From contig NZ_NEVM01000005.1 in the NCBI RefSeq assembly GCF_002261225.1, positions 2,108,001-2,172,000 of the forward strand: DNA of 64,000 bases, in the 5' to 3' direction. Below are positions 34,513 through 43,808 of the stretch, piece by piece (position 1 is the stretch's first letter; each line of letters starts with the position of its first letter). Below the pieces are notes generated by a model. It saw only the letters and a list, made by a program, of their open reading frames with translations. It did no database searches and was not told where the DNA came from. The DNA comes from Bordetella genomosp. 10 (GTDB lineage Bacteria; Pseudomonadota; Gammaproteobacteria; Burkholderiales; Burkholderiaceae_B). Made by a program: the position numbers and the translations under genes.

Positions 34513-36083
34513 GATATTCCCGCGAGTTCTGTGTGATCGGCCCCTTCGGCCAGGGGAATTTCGATACGGACGGCCAGCCCGCCCAGTGGCGAAGGCATGG
34601 CCTTGATGGTGCCGCGGTGCGATTCAACGATGCGTTGGCAGATCGCCAGGCCCAGCCCGGCGCCGCCGCTTTCGCGGCTGCGCGAGGCGTCGACCCGGTA
34701 CAGCCGGTCGAACAGGCGCGGCAGGTGCTGCGCCGGCACGCCGGGCGCCGAGTCCTGGCAGTCGACCACCAACTGCCGCCCTTCGGTGCGCACGTCGATC
34801 TGGACGCGGCCGCCAGGATCGGTGTAACGCAGGGCGTTTTCCAGCAAGTTATTCATCAATTGCATCAGGCGCTGGCGATCTCCCTCGATGGTCGTGCCCG
34901 GCTCGGCCACCGTGACCTCGACGGCCAGGCCGCGCGCCTGCATGCGGTCGTGGAAGGCATCAGCGGCCATGGCGGCGATCTCGCCCATGTCCACCGGCTC
35001 CATACGATAGGACAGCGCGCCCACGTCCGCCAGCGAAAGGTCGTACAGATCGTCGATCAGCTTGCTCAGCAGGCCGACCTCCGACAGCAGGGACGCCAGC
35101 GCCGCCGGCGAAACCGAACGCACGCCGTCCTGCAAGGCTTCCAGCTCGCCGCGCAGCACCGCCAGCGGCGTGCGCAGTTCGTGCGAGATGTCGGCCATCA
35201 TCTCGCGCCGCAGGGCCTCCGTGCGTTCCAGCGCATGGGCCAGCCGGTTGAAGTCCTGGCCCAGCCGGCCCAGCTCGTCGGCCGAGGTCACGTTCACCCG
35301 CGTCGAGTAATCGCCCGCCGACAGCTTGTGGGTGGCGCGCGCCAGGCGCCGCACGGGCGCCAGGAAGACCCGCGCCAGCAGGATGCTGACCACCGCCGCC
35401 AGCAGGGCCGACAGGGTGCCGATGACCCAGGTCGCCTCCGACTGCTCGCGCTGGAAGCGCTGGTCCGACTCGTTGGGCATGCGGTCGGGAAAAGGCGTGA
35501 CCAGCCAGCCCACCGTCAGGCCGTTGACGTTGATCGCGTGCCGCGGCGCGCTGGCCAGCGGATTGCCGCCCGCGACCACGCGCAGTTGCGCATCGAGCAA
35601 GGTAAACGGCGGCGCCAGGAAATCGTGCCCGCGCGGCGGCCCTTCCATGCCATCGTCCGGTCCGGCGCCCGGTTCGAACGGGTCGCCGGGGCCCCCCGGC
35701 GGCTCCTCGCGTCCCGGACGGCCGCCGCCCCGCGGCCCGGGACGCGGCGGCTGCCACAGGAAGCCGTTGAACTCCGGCGGCAGGTCGAAAGGGCCGCGCG
35801 CCCGATACGGGCGCTGCGGCATGCCTTCGTCCGGCGGCGGCAGGGTCAATAGATGGTTCCACAGCGAGTCGTTGCCGCGCAAGGCGTCCCAATTGCCGTC
35901 GTCACGATAGACGTCGGCCAGGGTCTGGCGCAGACGTTCGATGCGGCGGCCTTCGCGCTCCTTGACGTAGGAGAAGAAATGCCGCTCGAAGTTCCAGCGC
36001 ACGGCGGCGCCCATGGCCAGGGTGACGGCCAGGCAGGTGGCCAGGATGGCCAGGAAAAGTTTGAAGGTGATGCCTAATTTCAT
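34509..36083 (-). CDS. baeS: BaeS-like sensor histidine kinase with a Pro/Gly-rich periplasmic insertion
   Basis: A 524-residue inner-membrane sensor kinase. TM1 is about 8-28, the periplasmic domain about 30-215, TM2 about 218-240, HAMP about 240-292. The H-box is ADISHELRTPLAVL (His301), followed by the N-box NNLLENALRY and G-box GGAGLGLAI. Residues about 82-152 form a Pro/Gly/Arg/Glu-rich low-complexity insert in the sensory domain, absent from E. coli BaeS as I recall it; it may be a flexible or metal/ligand-contacting loop. The cognate regulator is the overlapping baeR-like gene. No efflux genes follow, unlike the E. coli mdtABC-bae locus. Confidence 0.9.
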   Translation of the reverse strand: MKLGITFKLFLAILATCLAVTLAMGAAVRWNFERHFFSYVKEREGRRIERLRQTLADVYRDDGNWDALRGNDSLWNHLLTLPPPDEGMPQRPYRARGPFDLPPEFNGFLWQPPRPGPRGGGRPGREEPPGGPGDPFEPGAGPDDGMEGPPRGHDFLAPPFTLLDAQLRVVAGGNPLASAPRHAINVNGLTVGWLVTPFPDRMPNESDQRFQREQSEATWVIGTLSALLAAVVSILLARVFLAPVRRLARATHKLSAGDYSTRVNVTSADELGRLGQDFNRLAHALERTEALRREMMADISHELRTPLAVLRGELEALQDGVRSVSPAALASLLSEVGLLSKLIDDLYDLSLADVGALSYRMEPVDMGEIAAMAADAFHDRMQARGLAVEVTVAEPGTTIEGDRQRLMQLMNNLLENALRYTDPGGRVQIDVRTEGRQLVVDCQDSAPGVPAQHLPRLFDRLYRVDASRSRESGGAGLGLAICQRIVESHRGTIKAMPSPLGGLAVRIEIPLAEGADHTELAGIS

Positions 36084-36397
36084 GGCGGTAGGAGGCGCCG
36101 CGCAGCGCGGCGAAAACGGCCTGTGCCGCCCGCATCTTAACCATGGCGCGCGGACTGTGGCGCTGCTTTGCGGCGGGTTTCATAAAATCTGCGCATTAGC
36201 TTTCATTCAGCACACAAGTAACAAAGCGGGCGGTGAAATTAATACGGCCAGGTAGGCGTCAGGTTGATGGAAATTTCGCGTATTTGCGCGATATAGCGCT
36301 CACGGGGCTTGACAAGCATCAGCGAGGTTGACGTCTTTTGCTGCGCCGCAACTCGACATAGCCGGGAGTACGGCACAGAATAACGACAAATAACGCC
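36084..36397. other. Divergent promoter region, kinase gene / MFS gene
   Basis: 314 bp, clearly more AT-rich in the middle (36180-36300) than its flanks. TTGACA at 36309-36314 and TTGACG at 36328-36333 are possible -35 elements for the MFS gene, but neither has a good -10 at 16-18 bases. No ORF was recognised. Confidence 0.45.
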
Positions 36398-37594
36398 GTG
36401 TCAGCTACCTCCCTGCCCCCCTCCGATGAAACCGCAGTGCCCGCCATTTCCGGGGCGGCGCTGCTTTGCATCATCAATATGCTGAATCACGTGGCCCTTA
36501 CCGGCGGCCGCGTCACGGTTTCCCTGAGCGCCCTGCACCTGGGCATGTCGACCCTCAAGGTCGGCGCGCTTATCGCCGTTTTCGCCATACTTCCCATGCT
36601 TTTCTCGGTAAAAGTCGGAAGATGGGTGGATCGGGTGGGCATTGCCCGTCCCATGTCCTATGGCACCGGCCTGCTGATCTGCGGCACCCTGGCGCCGGCG
36701 CTGCTGCCCAGCCAGATCACCCTGCTGCTGGCCTCCAGTTGCATCGGCATCGGCTTCATGCTGCACCAGGTGGCCACCCAGAACATCCTGGGCATGGCGC
36801 CGCCCCGCATCCGCCTGCGCAATTTTTCCTGGATGTCCCTGGCCCTGGGCGCCTCCGGTTTCTGCGGCCCGCTGTTCGGCGGCATCGCCATCGACCACAT
36901 GGGCAACGACGCCGCCTTCGGCCTGCTCGCCCTGGGGCCCATCGCGGCCGCGGCCGGCCTGTATCGCCTGCGCGCCGAACTGCGCAGCGTGCGGCCCAAC
37001 GCCGCCGGCGAGTCGGGGCGGCGCAATATCCGCGAACTGGTCGCCCTGCCCGCCCTGCGCCGCATCCTGTTCGTCAACACCATTCTTTCGGGGGCCTGGG
37101 ACAGCCACTTGTTCATCGTGCCGATCTTCGGCGTCTCCATCGGCTTGTCCGGCACCACCATCGGCGTCATCCTGGCGTCGTTCGCGGCGGCAACTTTCGT
37201 CATCCGCCTGCTTCTCCCCCTCATCCAGCGCCGCGTGACTTCCTGGACGCTGATCCGCATGGCCATGGGCACGGCGGCGGCGGATTTCATGATTTACCCG
37301 CTGTTCACCGATGTTGTCTTCCTGATCGCGCTCTCCTTCGCCCTCGGACTGGCCCTGGGGGTCAGCCAGCCCAGCATCCTGGCGCTGCTGCACCAGCACT
37401 CGCCGCCGGGCCGCGCGGCGGAAACCGTGGGGCTGCGCATGGCCCTGATCAACGGCTCCCAGGTCTCCCTCCCATTGACCTTCGGCGCGCTGGGTGCGGT
37501 AATCGGGGTAGCTCCGCTGTTCTGGGCCTACGCCCTGGCCCTGATGGCGGGCGGCTGGCTCAACCGCAACCCGCCCGTGGAAGCGGAGCGCTAG
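36398..37594 (+). CDS. Major facilitator superfamily transporter
   Basis: An inner-membrane transporter of about 398 residues with about 12 hydrophobic segments. The loop between TM2 and TM3 carries the MFS motif-A-like VGRWVDRVGIARP. The second half repeats the pattern (SIGLSGTTIGVILASFAA). Substrate unknown; general drug/metabolite efflux families are the closest in style. The start is a GTG without an obvious ribosome-binding site; an in-frame ATG at 36479 would shorten it by 27 residues and remove the polar N-terminus. Confidence 0.9.
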   Translation: MSATSLPPSDETAVPAISGAALLCIINMLNHVALTGGRVTVSLSALHLGMSTLKVGALIAVFAILPMLFSVKVGRWVDRVGIARPMSYGTGLLICGTLAPALLPSQITLLLASSCIGIGFMLHQVATQNILGMAPPRIRLRNFSWMSLALGASGFCGPLFGGIAIDHMGNDAAFGLLALGPIAAAAGLYRLRAELRSVRPNAAGESGRRNIRELVALPALRRILFVNTILSGAWDSHLFIVPIFGVSIGLSGTTIGVILASFAAATFVIRLLLPLIQRRVTSWTLIRMAMGTAAADFMIYPLFTDVVFLIALSFALGLALGVSQPSILALLHQHSPPGRAAETVGLRMALINGSQVSLPLTFGALGAVIGVAPLFWAYALALMAGGWLNRNPPVEAER

Positions 37595-37628
37595 CCTTTT
37601 CCTGCAACTCCGCGTGAAGTGAACCTGC

Positions 37629-38279
37629 GTGAAACCCGCAACACCCTCCTGCCTCGTTCCCTCCGACATTCCCTTCCGGCTCTGGACGCCGGACGAGCGC
37701 CAGGCCTCCCTGGAAGACGCCCTGCGCGACTGGCGAAAAGGAGAAGACGTCTGGGTCTTCGGCTACGGCTCGCTGATCTGGCGTCCGGAATTCGACTTCC
37801 TGGAACGGCGCAAGGCCACCCTGCGCGGCCACCACCGCGCCCTGTGCCTGTGGTCCAGGGTGAACCGCGGGACGCCGGAGACGCCCGGGCTGGTGTTCGG
37901 CCTGGATCGCGGCGGCTCCTGCCAGGGCATGGTCTACCGCCTGCACGGCCACGCCGTGCGCGAACGCTTCACCGCCCTCTGGCAGCGCGAGATGTCGACG
38001 GGTTCCTATCTGCCGCGCTGGCTGAACTGCGCCACCGGCGAGGGGCCGGTGCGGGCGCTGGTCTTCGTCATGAACCGCGCCAGCCCCTCCTATATCGCCG
38101 CCTTGCCGGACGCCGAGGTCGTGGCCATCGTGCGCCGCGCCAGCGGCAAGTACGGCCCCTGCACCGACTACGTCATGCAGACCGCGCAGGCCTTGAAGGA
38201 GGCCGGCATCCACGACCTGCGGCTGCAGCGCCTGGCGCGGCTGCTGGAGGCCGCGGAGGAAGCGCTGCCCGAGTCCTGA
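37629..38279 (+). CDS. chaC: ChaC-family gamma-glutamylcyclotransferase
   Basis: A 216-residue cytosolic enzyme cleaving glutathione to 5-oxoproline and Cys-Gly. The substrate-binding motif is VFGYGSLIWRPEF (about 43-55). The catalytic Glu is probably that of REMSTGSYLPRW. The product length matches ChaC (about 220-230). Start is GTG at 37629, 34 bases after the MFS gene, so the two may be co-transcribed. Confidence 0.93.
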   Translation: MKPATPSCLVPSDIPFRLWTPDERQASLEDALRDWRKGEDVWVFGYGSLIWRPEFDFLERRKATLRGHHRALCLWSRVNRGTPETPGLVFGLDRGGSCQGMVYRLHGHAVRERFTALWQREMSTGSYLPRWLNCATGEGPVRALVFVMNRASPSYIAALPDAEVVAIVRRASGKYGPCTDYVMQTAQALKEAGIHDLRLQRLARLLEAAEEALPES

Positions 38280-38414
38280 GGACCGAATCCCGAGGCCCTG
38301 AACCTGGCCGATGCGCGCCATTCCGTCCCTGCGTAAAACCGGCCGGACGGCAACGGCGTTACACTGGGTGCGTTTCTTTTGCATCGCGGCGCTTCCGCCG
38401 CCGCGCCCGCCATC

Positions 38415-39047
38415 ATGAGCCTTGCCGATCTGCGCCAGACCTACGACAAGAACGAGCTGCTGGAGTCCCAGGCCGCCGCGTCCCCCTTCGATCAATTCGC
38501 CAGTTGGTTCGACGAGGCGCTGGCCGCCGAGGTCCCCGAACCCAATGCCATGACGCTGGCCACCGTCGACGCCGCGGGCCAGCCCTCGGCGCGCATCGTG
38601 CTGGTCAAGGGCGCGGACGAGCGCGGCTTCGTCTTCTATACGAATTACGAATCGCGCAAGGGCCACGACCTCGCCGCGAACCCGCGCGCCAGCCTGTTGT
38701 TCTTCTGGCAGCCGCTGGAGCGGCAGATCCGCATCGAGGGCCGCATCGAAAAAGTGTCGGACGAGGAATCGGACGCCTATTACAAGAGCCGCCCGCTGGG
38801 CTCGCGCATCGGCGCCTGGGCTTCGCACCAGAGCCAGCCGGTCACGCGCGAGGCGCTGGAAGCCAGCACCCGTGAATTCGAGCAGCGCTATGGCGAAACC
38901 CCGCCGCGCCCCCCGCACTGGGGAGGCTATCGCGTCGTGCCGTCCCGCTTCGAATTCTGGCAGGGCCGCCCTTCGCGGCTGCACGACCGCCTGGTCTACG
39001 CGCTCGATGACAAGCAGCAATGGCGATTGAGCCGTATCTCGCCCTGA
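38415..39047 (+). CDS. pdxH: Pyridoxamine 5'-phosphate oxidase
   Basis: FMN-dependent oxidase (210 residues) making pyridoxal 5'-phosphate from [27 protein letters not shown] and [13 protein letters not shown] are FMN-binding and family signature segments. The C-terminal signature is [14 protein letters not shown], ending WRLSRISP. Start [15 protein letters not shown] is the usual N-terminus. It is upstream of a flavin reductase, which could share the flavin pool, but the genes have separate roles. Confidence 0.97.
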   Translation: MSLADLRQTYDKNELLESQAAASPFDQFASWFDEALAAEVPEPNAMTLATVDAAGQPSARIVLVKGADERGFVFYTNYESRKGHDLAANPRASLLFFWQPLERQIRIEGRIEKVSDEESDAYYKSRPLGSRIGAWASHQSQPVTREALEASTREFEQRYGETPPRPPHWGGYRVVPSRFEFWQGRPSRLHDRLVYALDDKQQWRLSRISP

Positions 39048-39084
39048 TTCCGGATTCTTGCGCCTCCGAGCGCCCTATCGCAGC

Positions 39085-39597
39085 ATGCCCGCTTCCCCGC
39101 CCGATTTCGACGCCACGTATTTCCGCACCGCCCTGGGCCGTTTCGCCACCGGCGTGACCGTGGTCACGGCCATGGCCGAAGACGGCCAGCCCATAGGCAT
39201 GACCGTCAGCTCCTTCAACTCGGTCTCGCTCGATCCGCCGCTGGTCCTGTGGAGCCTGTCGCGCGACTCGTCCTCGCTGGCGGGACTGCAGCGTTGCCAG
39301 CGCTACGTCGTCAACGTGCTGTCCGCCGACCAGTTGACGCTGGCCAAGCGCTTCGCGCGCGGCAGCGCGGCCGAGCGCTTCGCGGACCTGGCGACCCGGC
39401 GCGCGCCGGGCGGCACCCTGATGCTGGGCGACGAATGCGCCGCCTGGTTCGAATGCCACAACCGCAGCCGCTATGAAGAAGGCGACCACGTCATCATGGT
39501 GGGCGAGGTGGAACACTGCGGACACAGCGGCGCCTTGCCGCTGGTCTATCATGCGGGCGGTTTCGACCTGACGCCGCAAACGGAACAAACCCGCTGA
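39085..39597 (+). CDS. Flavin reductase-like (FMN-binding split barrel) protein
   Basis: A 170-residue flavin reductase domain protein. FRTALGRFATGVTVVTA, IGMTVSSFNSVSLDPPLVLWSL and the HVIMVGEVE motif are characteristic of the short-chain flavin reductase component of two-component monooxygenases. No partner oxygenase lies nearby. It lies 37 bases after pdxH and 33 before purU, in the same direction. Confidence 0.92.
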   Translation: MPASPPDFDATYFRTALGRFATGVTVVTAMAEDGQPIGMTVSSFNSVSLDPPLVLWSLSRDSSSLAGLQRCQRYVVNVLSADQLTLAKRFARGSAAERFADLATRRAPGGTLMLGDECAAWFECHNRSRYEEGDHVIMVGEVEHCGHSGALPLVYHAGGFDLTPQTEQTR

Positions 39598-39630
39598 CGC
39601 TCTCTTTCCTACCGGTCCTTCCTACTGGCC

Positions 39631-40485
39631 ATGCAGCATAACGACTACATCCTGACCCTTTCCTGCCCGGACCGCACCGGCATCGTCTATCGCGTCAGCG
39701 GCCTGCTGTTCGAGCTGGGCTGCAACATCCTGGATTCGCAGCAATTCGGCGACGACGAGACCGGCCGCTTCTTCCTGCGCGTGCACTTCGACCTGCCGCC
39801 GGCCACCAGCGCCGACGCATTGCGCGAACGCTTCGACGTATTGGCGCGGGACTACGACATGGACATGCAGGTCCACGACGCCCGCCGCCGGCAGCGCCTG
39901 CTGATCATGGTCAGCAGGCAGGGCCATTGCCTGAACGACCTGCTGTTCCGGGTCAAGAGCGGACAACTGCATGCCGACATCGCGGCCGTCGTGTCCAACC
40001 ACAACGACTACGCGGACCTGGCGGCGTCCTACGGCATCCCCTTCCATCACCTGCCGGTCAGCGGCGAGAACAAGGCGCAGCAGGAACGCCAGATCCTCGA
40101 CCTGGTGGAACGCGAAGGCGTCGACCTGGTCGTCCTGGCGCGCTACATGCAGATTCTGTCCGCGGACATGTGCCGGGCGCTCTCCGGGCGCGCCATCAAC
40201 ATCCATCACAGCTTCCTGCCCAGCTTCAAGGGCGCGCGGCCTTATCACCAGGCGCACCAGCGCGGCGTCAAGATCATCGGCGCCACGGCCCACTACGTGA
40301 CGGCGGACCTGGACGAAGGCCCCATCATCGAGCAGGACATCGAGCGCGTCGACCACACCATGACCGCGCAGGATCTCACCCAGGTCGGCAGCGACGTCGA
40401 GTCCCTGGTGCTTTCACGCGCGGTGCGCAGCCACATCGAGCATCGCATCCTGCTCAATGGGGCGCGCACCGTCGTTTTCCGCTAG
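39631..40485 (+). CDS. purU: Formyltetrahydrofolate deformylase
   Basis: Hydrolyses 10-formyl-THF to THF and formate, balancing one-carbon pools (284 residues). The N-terminal ACT domain (about 1-85) starts DYILTLSCPDRTGIVYRVSG. The formyltransferase-fold catalytic domain follows, with VSNHNDYADLAASYGIPFHHLPV, NIHHSFLPSFKGA and the catalytic Asn/His/Asp set (Asp in DLDEGPIIEQD). It is convergent with gltL, with 28 bp between the stops. Confidence 0.97.
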   Translation: MQHNDYILTLSCPDRTGIVYRVSGLLFELGCNILDSQQFGDDETGRFFLRVHFDLPPATSADALRERFDVLARDYDMDMQVHDARRRQRLLIMVSRQGHCLNDLLFRVKSGQLHADIAAVVSNHNDYADLAASYGIPFHHLPVSGENKAQQERQILDLVEREGVDLVVLARYMQILSADMCRALSGRAINIHHSFLPSFKGARPYHQAHQRGVKIIGATAHYVTADLDEGPIIEQDIERVDHTMTAQDLTQVGSDVESLVLSRAVRSHIEHRILLNGARTVVFR

Positions 40486-40513
40486 GGGCAAGCAGGGCGG
40501 GGGCAATGCCCCT

Positions 40514-41251
40514 TCAGTGCGTGAGGATCTTGGAAAGGAACTGCTGCGCCCGGGGCGAGCGCGCTTCCAGGTTGCCGAAGAACTCTTCCTTCGGGCAATC
40601 CTCGACGATGTGGCCGCCGACGTCCATGAACACCACCCTGTTCGCCACCTTCCGCGCGAATCCCATTTCGTGGGTCACGACCATCATCGTCATGCCCTCG
40701 CGCGCCAGGTCCACCATCACGTCCAGCACCTCGTTGACCATTTCGGGATCGAGGGCCGACGTCGGTTCGTCGAACAGCATCGCGACCGGGTCCATCGCCA
40801 GCGCCCGGGCGATCGCCACCCGCTGCTGCTGGCCGCCGGACAACTGCCCGGGGAACTTGTCCTTGTGCGCGCTCAACCCCACGCGCTCCAGCAGCTTCAG
40901 GCCGCGCGCGTAGGCCTCGTCCTTGCCGCGCCCCAGCACCTTCATCTGGGCCAGCGCCAGGTTTTCCGTCACCGTCAGATGCGGGAACAGCTCGAAATGC
41001 TGGAAGACCATGCCCACGCGCGAACGCAGCTTGGGCAGGTTCGTCTTCGGATCGCCCACCGACGTCCCGTCGACGATGATCTCGCCCTTCTGGAAGGGCT
41101 CCAGCGCGTTCACGGTCTTGATCAGCGTCGACTTGCCCGACCCCGAGGGTCCGCAGATCACCACCACCTCGCCCTTGGCGACCGAGGTGGTGCAGTCGGT
41201 GAGCACCTGGAAATCGCCGTACCACTTGCTGACATGCTTGATTTCTATCAT
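40514..41251 (-). CDS. gltL: Glutamate/aspartate ABC transporter ATPase
   Basis: A 245-residue polar amino acid ABC ATPase. Walker A is GPSGSGKST (about 34-42), Q-loop VFQHFELFPHLT, signature LSGGQQQR and Walker B MLFDEPTSALDPEM. The gene order gltI-gltJ-gltK-gltL matches the E. coli glutamate/aspartate system, which supports the ligand assignment. It is the last gene of the operon and begins 26 bp after gltK. Confidence 0.95.
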   Translation of the reverse strand: MIEIKHVSKWYGDFQVLTDCTTSVAKGEVVVICGPSGSGKSTLIKTVNALEPFQKGEIIVDGTSVGDPKTNLPKLRSRVGMVFQHFELFPHLTVTENLALAQMKVLGRGKDEAYARGLKLLERVGLSAHKDKFPGQLSGGQQQRVAIARALAMDPVAMLFDEPTSALDPEMVNEVLDVMVDLAREGMTMMVVTHEMGFARKVANRVVFMDVGGHIVEDCPKEEFFGNLEARSPRAQQFLSKILTH

Positions 41252-41277
41252 TGTTCCTACCCTTGGGGCCGCCCGCG

Positions 41278-41970
41278 TCAGCGGATGATGGCCATGCGAT
41301 GCTGCAAGCGCCGCACCAGACGCGACGCCACGAAGCAGATGATGAAGTAAACCGCCGCGGCGAACAGGTACATCTCCACCAGGCGGCCGTCGCGCTGCGC
41401 CACCTTGGCCGCCGCGCCCATGAAATCGGTCAGGGACAACACGTACACCAGCGAGGTGTCCTGGAACAGCACGATGGTCTGCGTCAGCAGCACCGGCATC
41501 ATGTTGCGGAAGGCCTGCGGCAGGACGATGTTGCCCATCACCTGGGCGTAGTTCAAGCCCAGCGCCTGCCCGGCGGCCACCTGCCCGCGCGAAATGGACT
41601 GGATGCCGGCGCGCATGATCTCGCAATAGTAGGCCGCCTCGAACAGCGTGAACGTGATCAGCGCCGAGGTGAAGCCGCCCACCGTCAGCGGCCGGCTGGC
41701 GCCGGTCACCCAGGCGCCGATGTACGGCACCAGGAAATAGAACCAGAAGATCACCAGCAGCAAGGGCAAGGCGCGCAGGCCGTTCACGTATGCCGTCGCG
41801 ATGCCGCTCAGCAGCCGGTTGGAGGACAGCCGCATCATGGCCAGCAAGGTCCCGAGCACCAGCCCGCCCAGGGCCGACAGCACGGTCAGTTGCAAGGTGA
41901 ACACCATGCCGTCGCGGAACAGGTACGGCGCGGTGCGGACGATGACGTCCCAATCGAATCCGTTATTCAT
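41278..41970 (-). CDS. gltK: Glutamate/aspartate ABC transporter permease GltK
   Basis: A 230-residue inner-membrane permease of the HisM/GltK type with about five helices. The cytoplasmic coupling motif is EAAYYCEIMRAGIQSISRGQVAAGQALGL, the EAA loop. It pairs with GltJ to form the channel and is encoded ten bases downstream of gltJ. Confidence 0.94.
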   Translation of the reverse strand: MNNGFDWDVIVRTAPYLFRDGMVFTLQLTVLSALGGLVLGTLLAMMRLSSNRLLSGIATAYVNGLRALPLLLVIFWFYFLVPYIGAWVTGASRPLTVGGFTSALITFTLFEAAYYCEIMRAGIQSISRGQVAAGQALGLNYAQVMGNIVLPQAFRNMMPVLLTQTIVLFQDTSLVYVLSLTDFMGAAAKVAQRDGRLVEMYLFAAAVYFIICFVASRLVRRLQHRMAIIR

Positions 41971-41980
41971 GTCCGCCCCC

Positions 41981-42736
41981 TCAATGCCCGCCGGTGTCGA
42001 CGCGGGATCCCATGAATCCCGGCACCGACACGCGCCGTTCCAGCAGCCGCGCCAGCAACTGCACGACGATGTTCAGGATGAAATACAGGATGGTCGCGCC
42101 GGCGAAGGCTTCGAACACCTGGAAGCTGAATTCCTGCATCGAACGCGCGCTGCCGGTCAGTTCCAGCAAGCCGATGGTGAAGGCGATGGACGTGTTCTTG
42201 ATCAGGTTGAGGAATTCCGACGTCAACGGCGGCAGGATGATGCGAAACGCCATGGGCAGCAGCACATACCGATACACCTGCTTGGGCCGCAGGCCCAGCG
42301 CCGTGCCGGCCATGCGCTGGCCGCGGGGCAACGCGCCGATGCCGGCGCGCACCTGTTCCGCCACCCGCGAAGACGTGAAGAATCCCAGGCAGAGCACCGC
42401 CGGCCAGAACATCGCCCACGGCGGCGCCATCTGCTTGATCTCGTCGCCCAAGGCGCTGGGCATCAATTCCGGCAAGACGAAATACCAGAGGAACATCTGC
42501 ACCAGCAGCGGAATATTGCGGAACAGCTCCACATAGCAGGTGCCGATGCGCTGCGCCCACTTGCTCTCGGTGGTGCGCATCACGCCGACCACGGCGCCCA
42601 GCGACAAGGCCAGCGCCCAGGCCAGCAGCGCGGTCGCCACCGTCCACCCCAGCCCGCGCCACAAACTATCCAGATAGGACCCCGACCCATCGGGCGCCAT
42701 CTCGAAAAAGATGGACCAATTCCAGTTGTAATGCAT
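41981..42736 (-). CDS. gltJ: Glutamate/aspartate ABC transporter permease GltJ
   Basis: A 251-residue inner-membrane permease. The N-terminus MHYNWNWSIFFEMAPDG precedes the first helix, and the EAA loop is RVAEQVRAGIGALPRGQRMAGTALGL. It is separated from gltI by 172 bp that contain dispersed repeat R4. That hairpin-rich spacer could lower expression of the membrane genes relative to the binding protein. Confidence 0.94.
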   Translation of the reverse strand: MHYNWNWSIFFEMAPDGSGSYLDSLWRGLGWTVATALLAWALALSLGAVVGVMRTTESKWAQRIGTCYVELFRNIPLLVQMFLWYFVLPELMPSALGDEIKQMAPPWAMFWPAVLCLGFFTSSRVAEQVRAGIGALPRGQRMAGTALGLRPKQVYRYVLLPMAFRIILPPLTSEFLNLIKNTSIAFTIGLLELTGSARSMQEFSFQVFEAFAGATILYFILNIVVQLLARLLERRVSVPGFMGSRVDTGGH

Positions 42737-42810
42737 GGTTTTCCAAGAAAACGGACATCCCCACCCCGGACATCCTCGGACCCCGATACGCCGAAGGCAA
42801 GAACCCCCGT

Positions 42811-42908
42811 AAAGAACCCCACCCCCATCGTGGGCACAGCGGATCCGGGTCCCCCGGTCCGCCAGTGCCGCCCCCCTGGGGGGGCCGCGCTCCGCGCGGT
42901 AGGGGGGG
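42811..42908 (+). repeat. Dispersed 3'-UTR repeat, copy R4 (between gltI and gltJ)
   Basis: AAAGAACCCCACCCCCATCG, then GGGCACAGCGGATCCGGG, CCCCCGGTCCGCCAGTGCCG, CCCCCCTGGGGGGG, CCGCGCTCCGCGCGG and a G-run that touches the gltI stop codon. Both arms of the first hairpin changed together relative to R2 (GACACCG/CGGTGTC to GGCACAG/CAGTGCC, with one mismatch), evidence of structure conservation. It lies inside an operon, directly after the highly expressed type of gene (binding protein). Confidence 0.85.
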
Positions 42909-43808
42909 TTACTTATACACGGCGGGGTCGCCCGAATCCGTCGGATTCGCCAGCACCTTCTTCAGCGACGCGCTCATCGGCAGGTTCAGGTTCACGTTCT
43001 TCGGCGGGATCGGGTTCATGAACCACTTGTCGTACAGCTTGGCCACCGTGCCGTCCTTGATCATCGCGACCACGGCGTCGTCGACCACCTTCTTGAAGGC
43101 AGGATCGTCCTTGGGCTCGATCACGGCGTAGGGCTCGACCGTGTAGGCCTCCTTGCCGATCATCCATTCGCCGGGATTGCGCGAGGTGGCGACCAGGCCG
43201 GCCAGCAGCACGTCGTCCATGAAGAAAGCCGTGGCGCGGCCGCTTTCCACGGTCAGGAAGGCTTCGGCGTGGTCCTTGGCCGGGATGATGTTCATGCCCA
43301 GCTTGTGCTCGGCATTGGCTTCCGTCGTCCACTTGATGTTGCTGGTGCCGGCCGTGGAAATGACGGTCTTGCCCTTCAGGTCGGCCAGCGTATTGATGTT
43401 GGACGACTTCTTGGCCACGTAGCGGTTGGCGGTGACGAAGGTCGTGGGCGCGAAGCTGACCTGCTTCTGCCGCTCCATATTGTTGGTGGCGGAGCCGCAC
43501 ACCAGGTCGACGGTGCCGTTGGCGACCAGCGGAATACGCGTGGACGACGTCACCGGCACCAGGTTCACCTTCACCGGCTTGCCTACGCTCTTCTCGACGG
43601 CCTTGACGATGCCGTGACAGATATCCATGGAATAGCCGATCGGCTTTTGCGTGTCGTCCAGGTAGGAGAACGGCAGCGACGCGTCGCGGTAGCCGAGCGA
43701 GATGGTTCCCGAGGACTTGATCTGGTCCAGGCGGCCTTCGGCATGTGCGGCAACCGAAGCCAGGGTGGTGACAGCGGCGAGAGCAGCGATGAGCGGCAAT
43801 TTTTTCAT
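42909..43808 (-). CDS. gltI: Glutamate/aspartate ABC transporter periplasmic binding protein
   Basis: A 299-residue periplasmic protein. The signal peptide is about 1-22 (cleavage after AHA). The mature chain begins EGRLDQIKSSGTISLGYRDASLPFSYLDD, followed by the ligand-site motif LVCGSATNNMERQKQVSF, typical of GltI/DEBP. It is the first gene of gltIJKL. Start ATG is at 43808; an alternative longer start only adds a Arg/Pro-rich stretch. Confidence 0.95.
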   Translation of the reverse strand: MKKLPLIAALAAVTTLASVAAHAEGRLDQIKSSGTISLGYRDASLPFSYLDDTQKPIGYSMDICHGIVKAVEKSVGKPVKVNLVPVTSSTRIPLVANGTVDLVCGSATNNMERQKQVSFAPTTFVTANRYVAKKSSNINTLADLKGKTVISTAGTSNIKWTTEANAEHKLGMNIIPAKDHAEAFLTVESGRATAFFMDDVLLAGLVATSRNPGEWMIGKEAYTVEPYAVIEPKDDPAFKKVVDDAVVAMIKDGTVAKLYDKWFMNPIPPKNVNLNLPMSASLKKVLANPTDSGDPAVYK

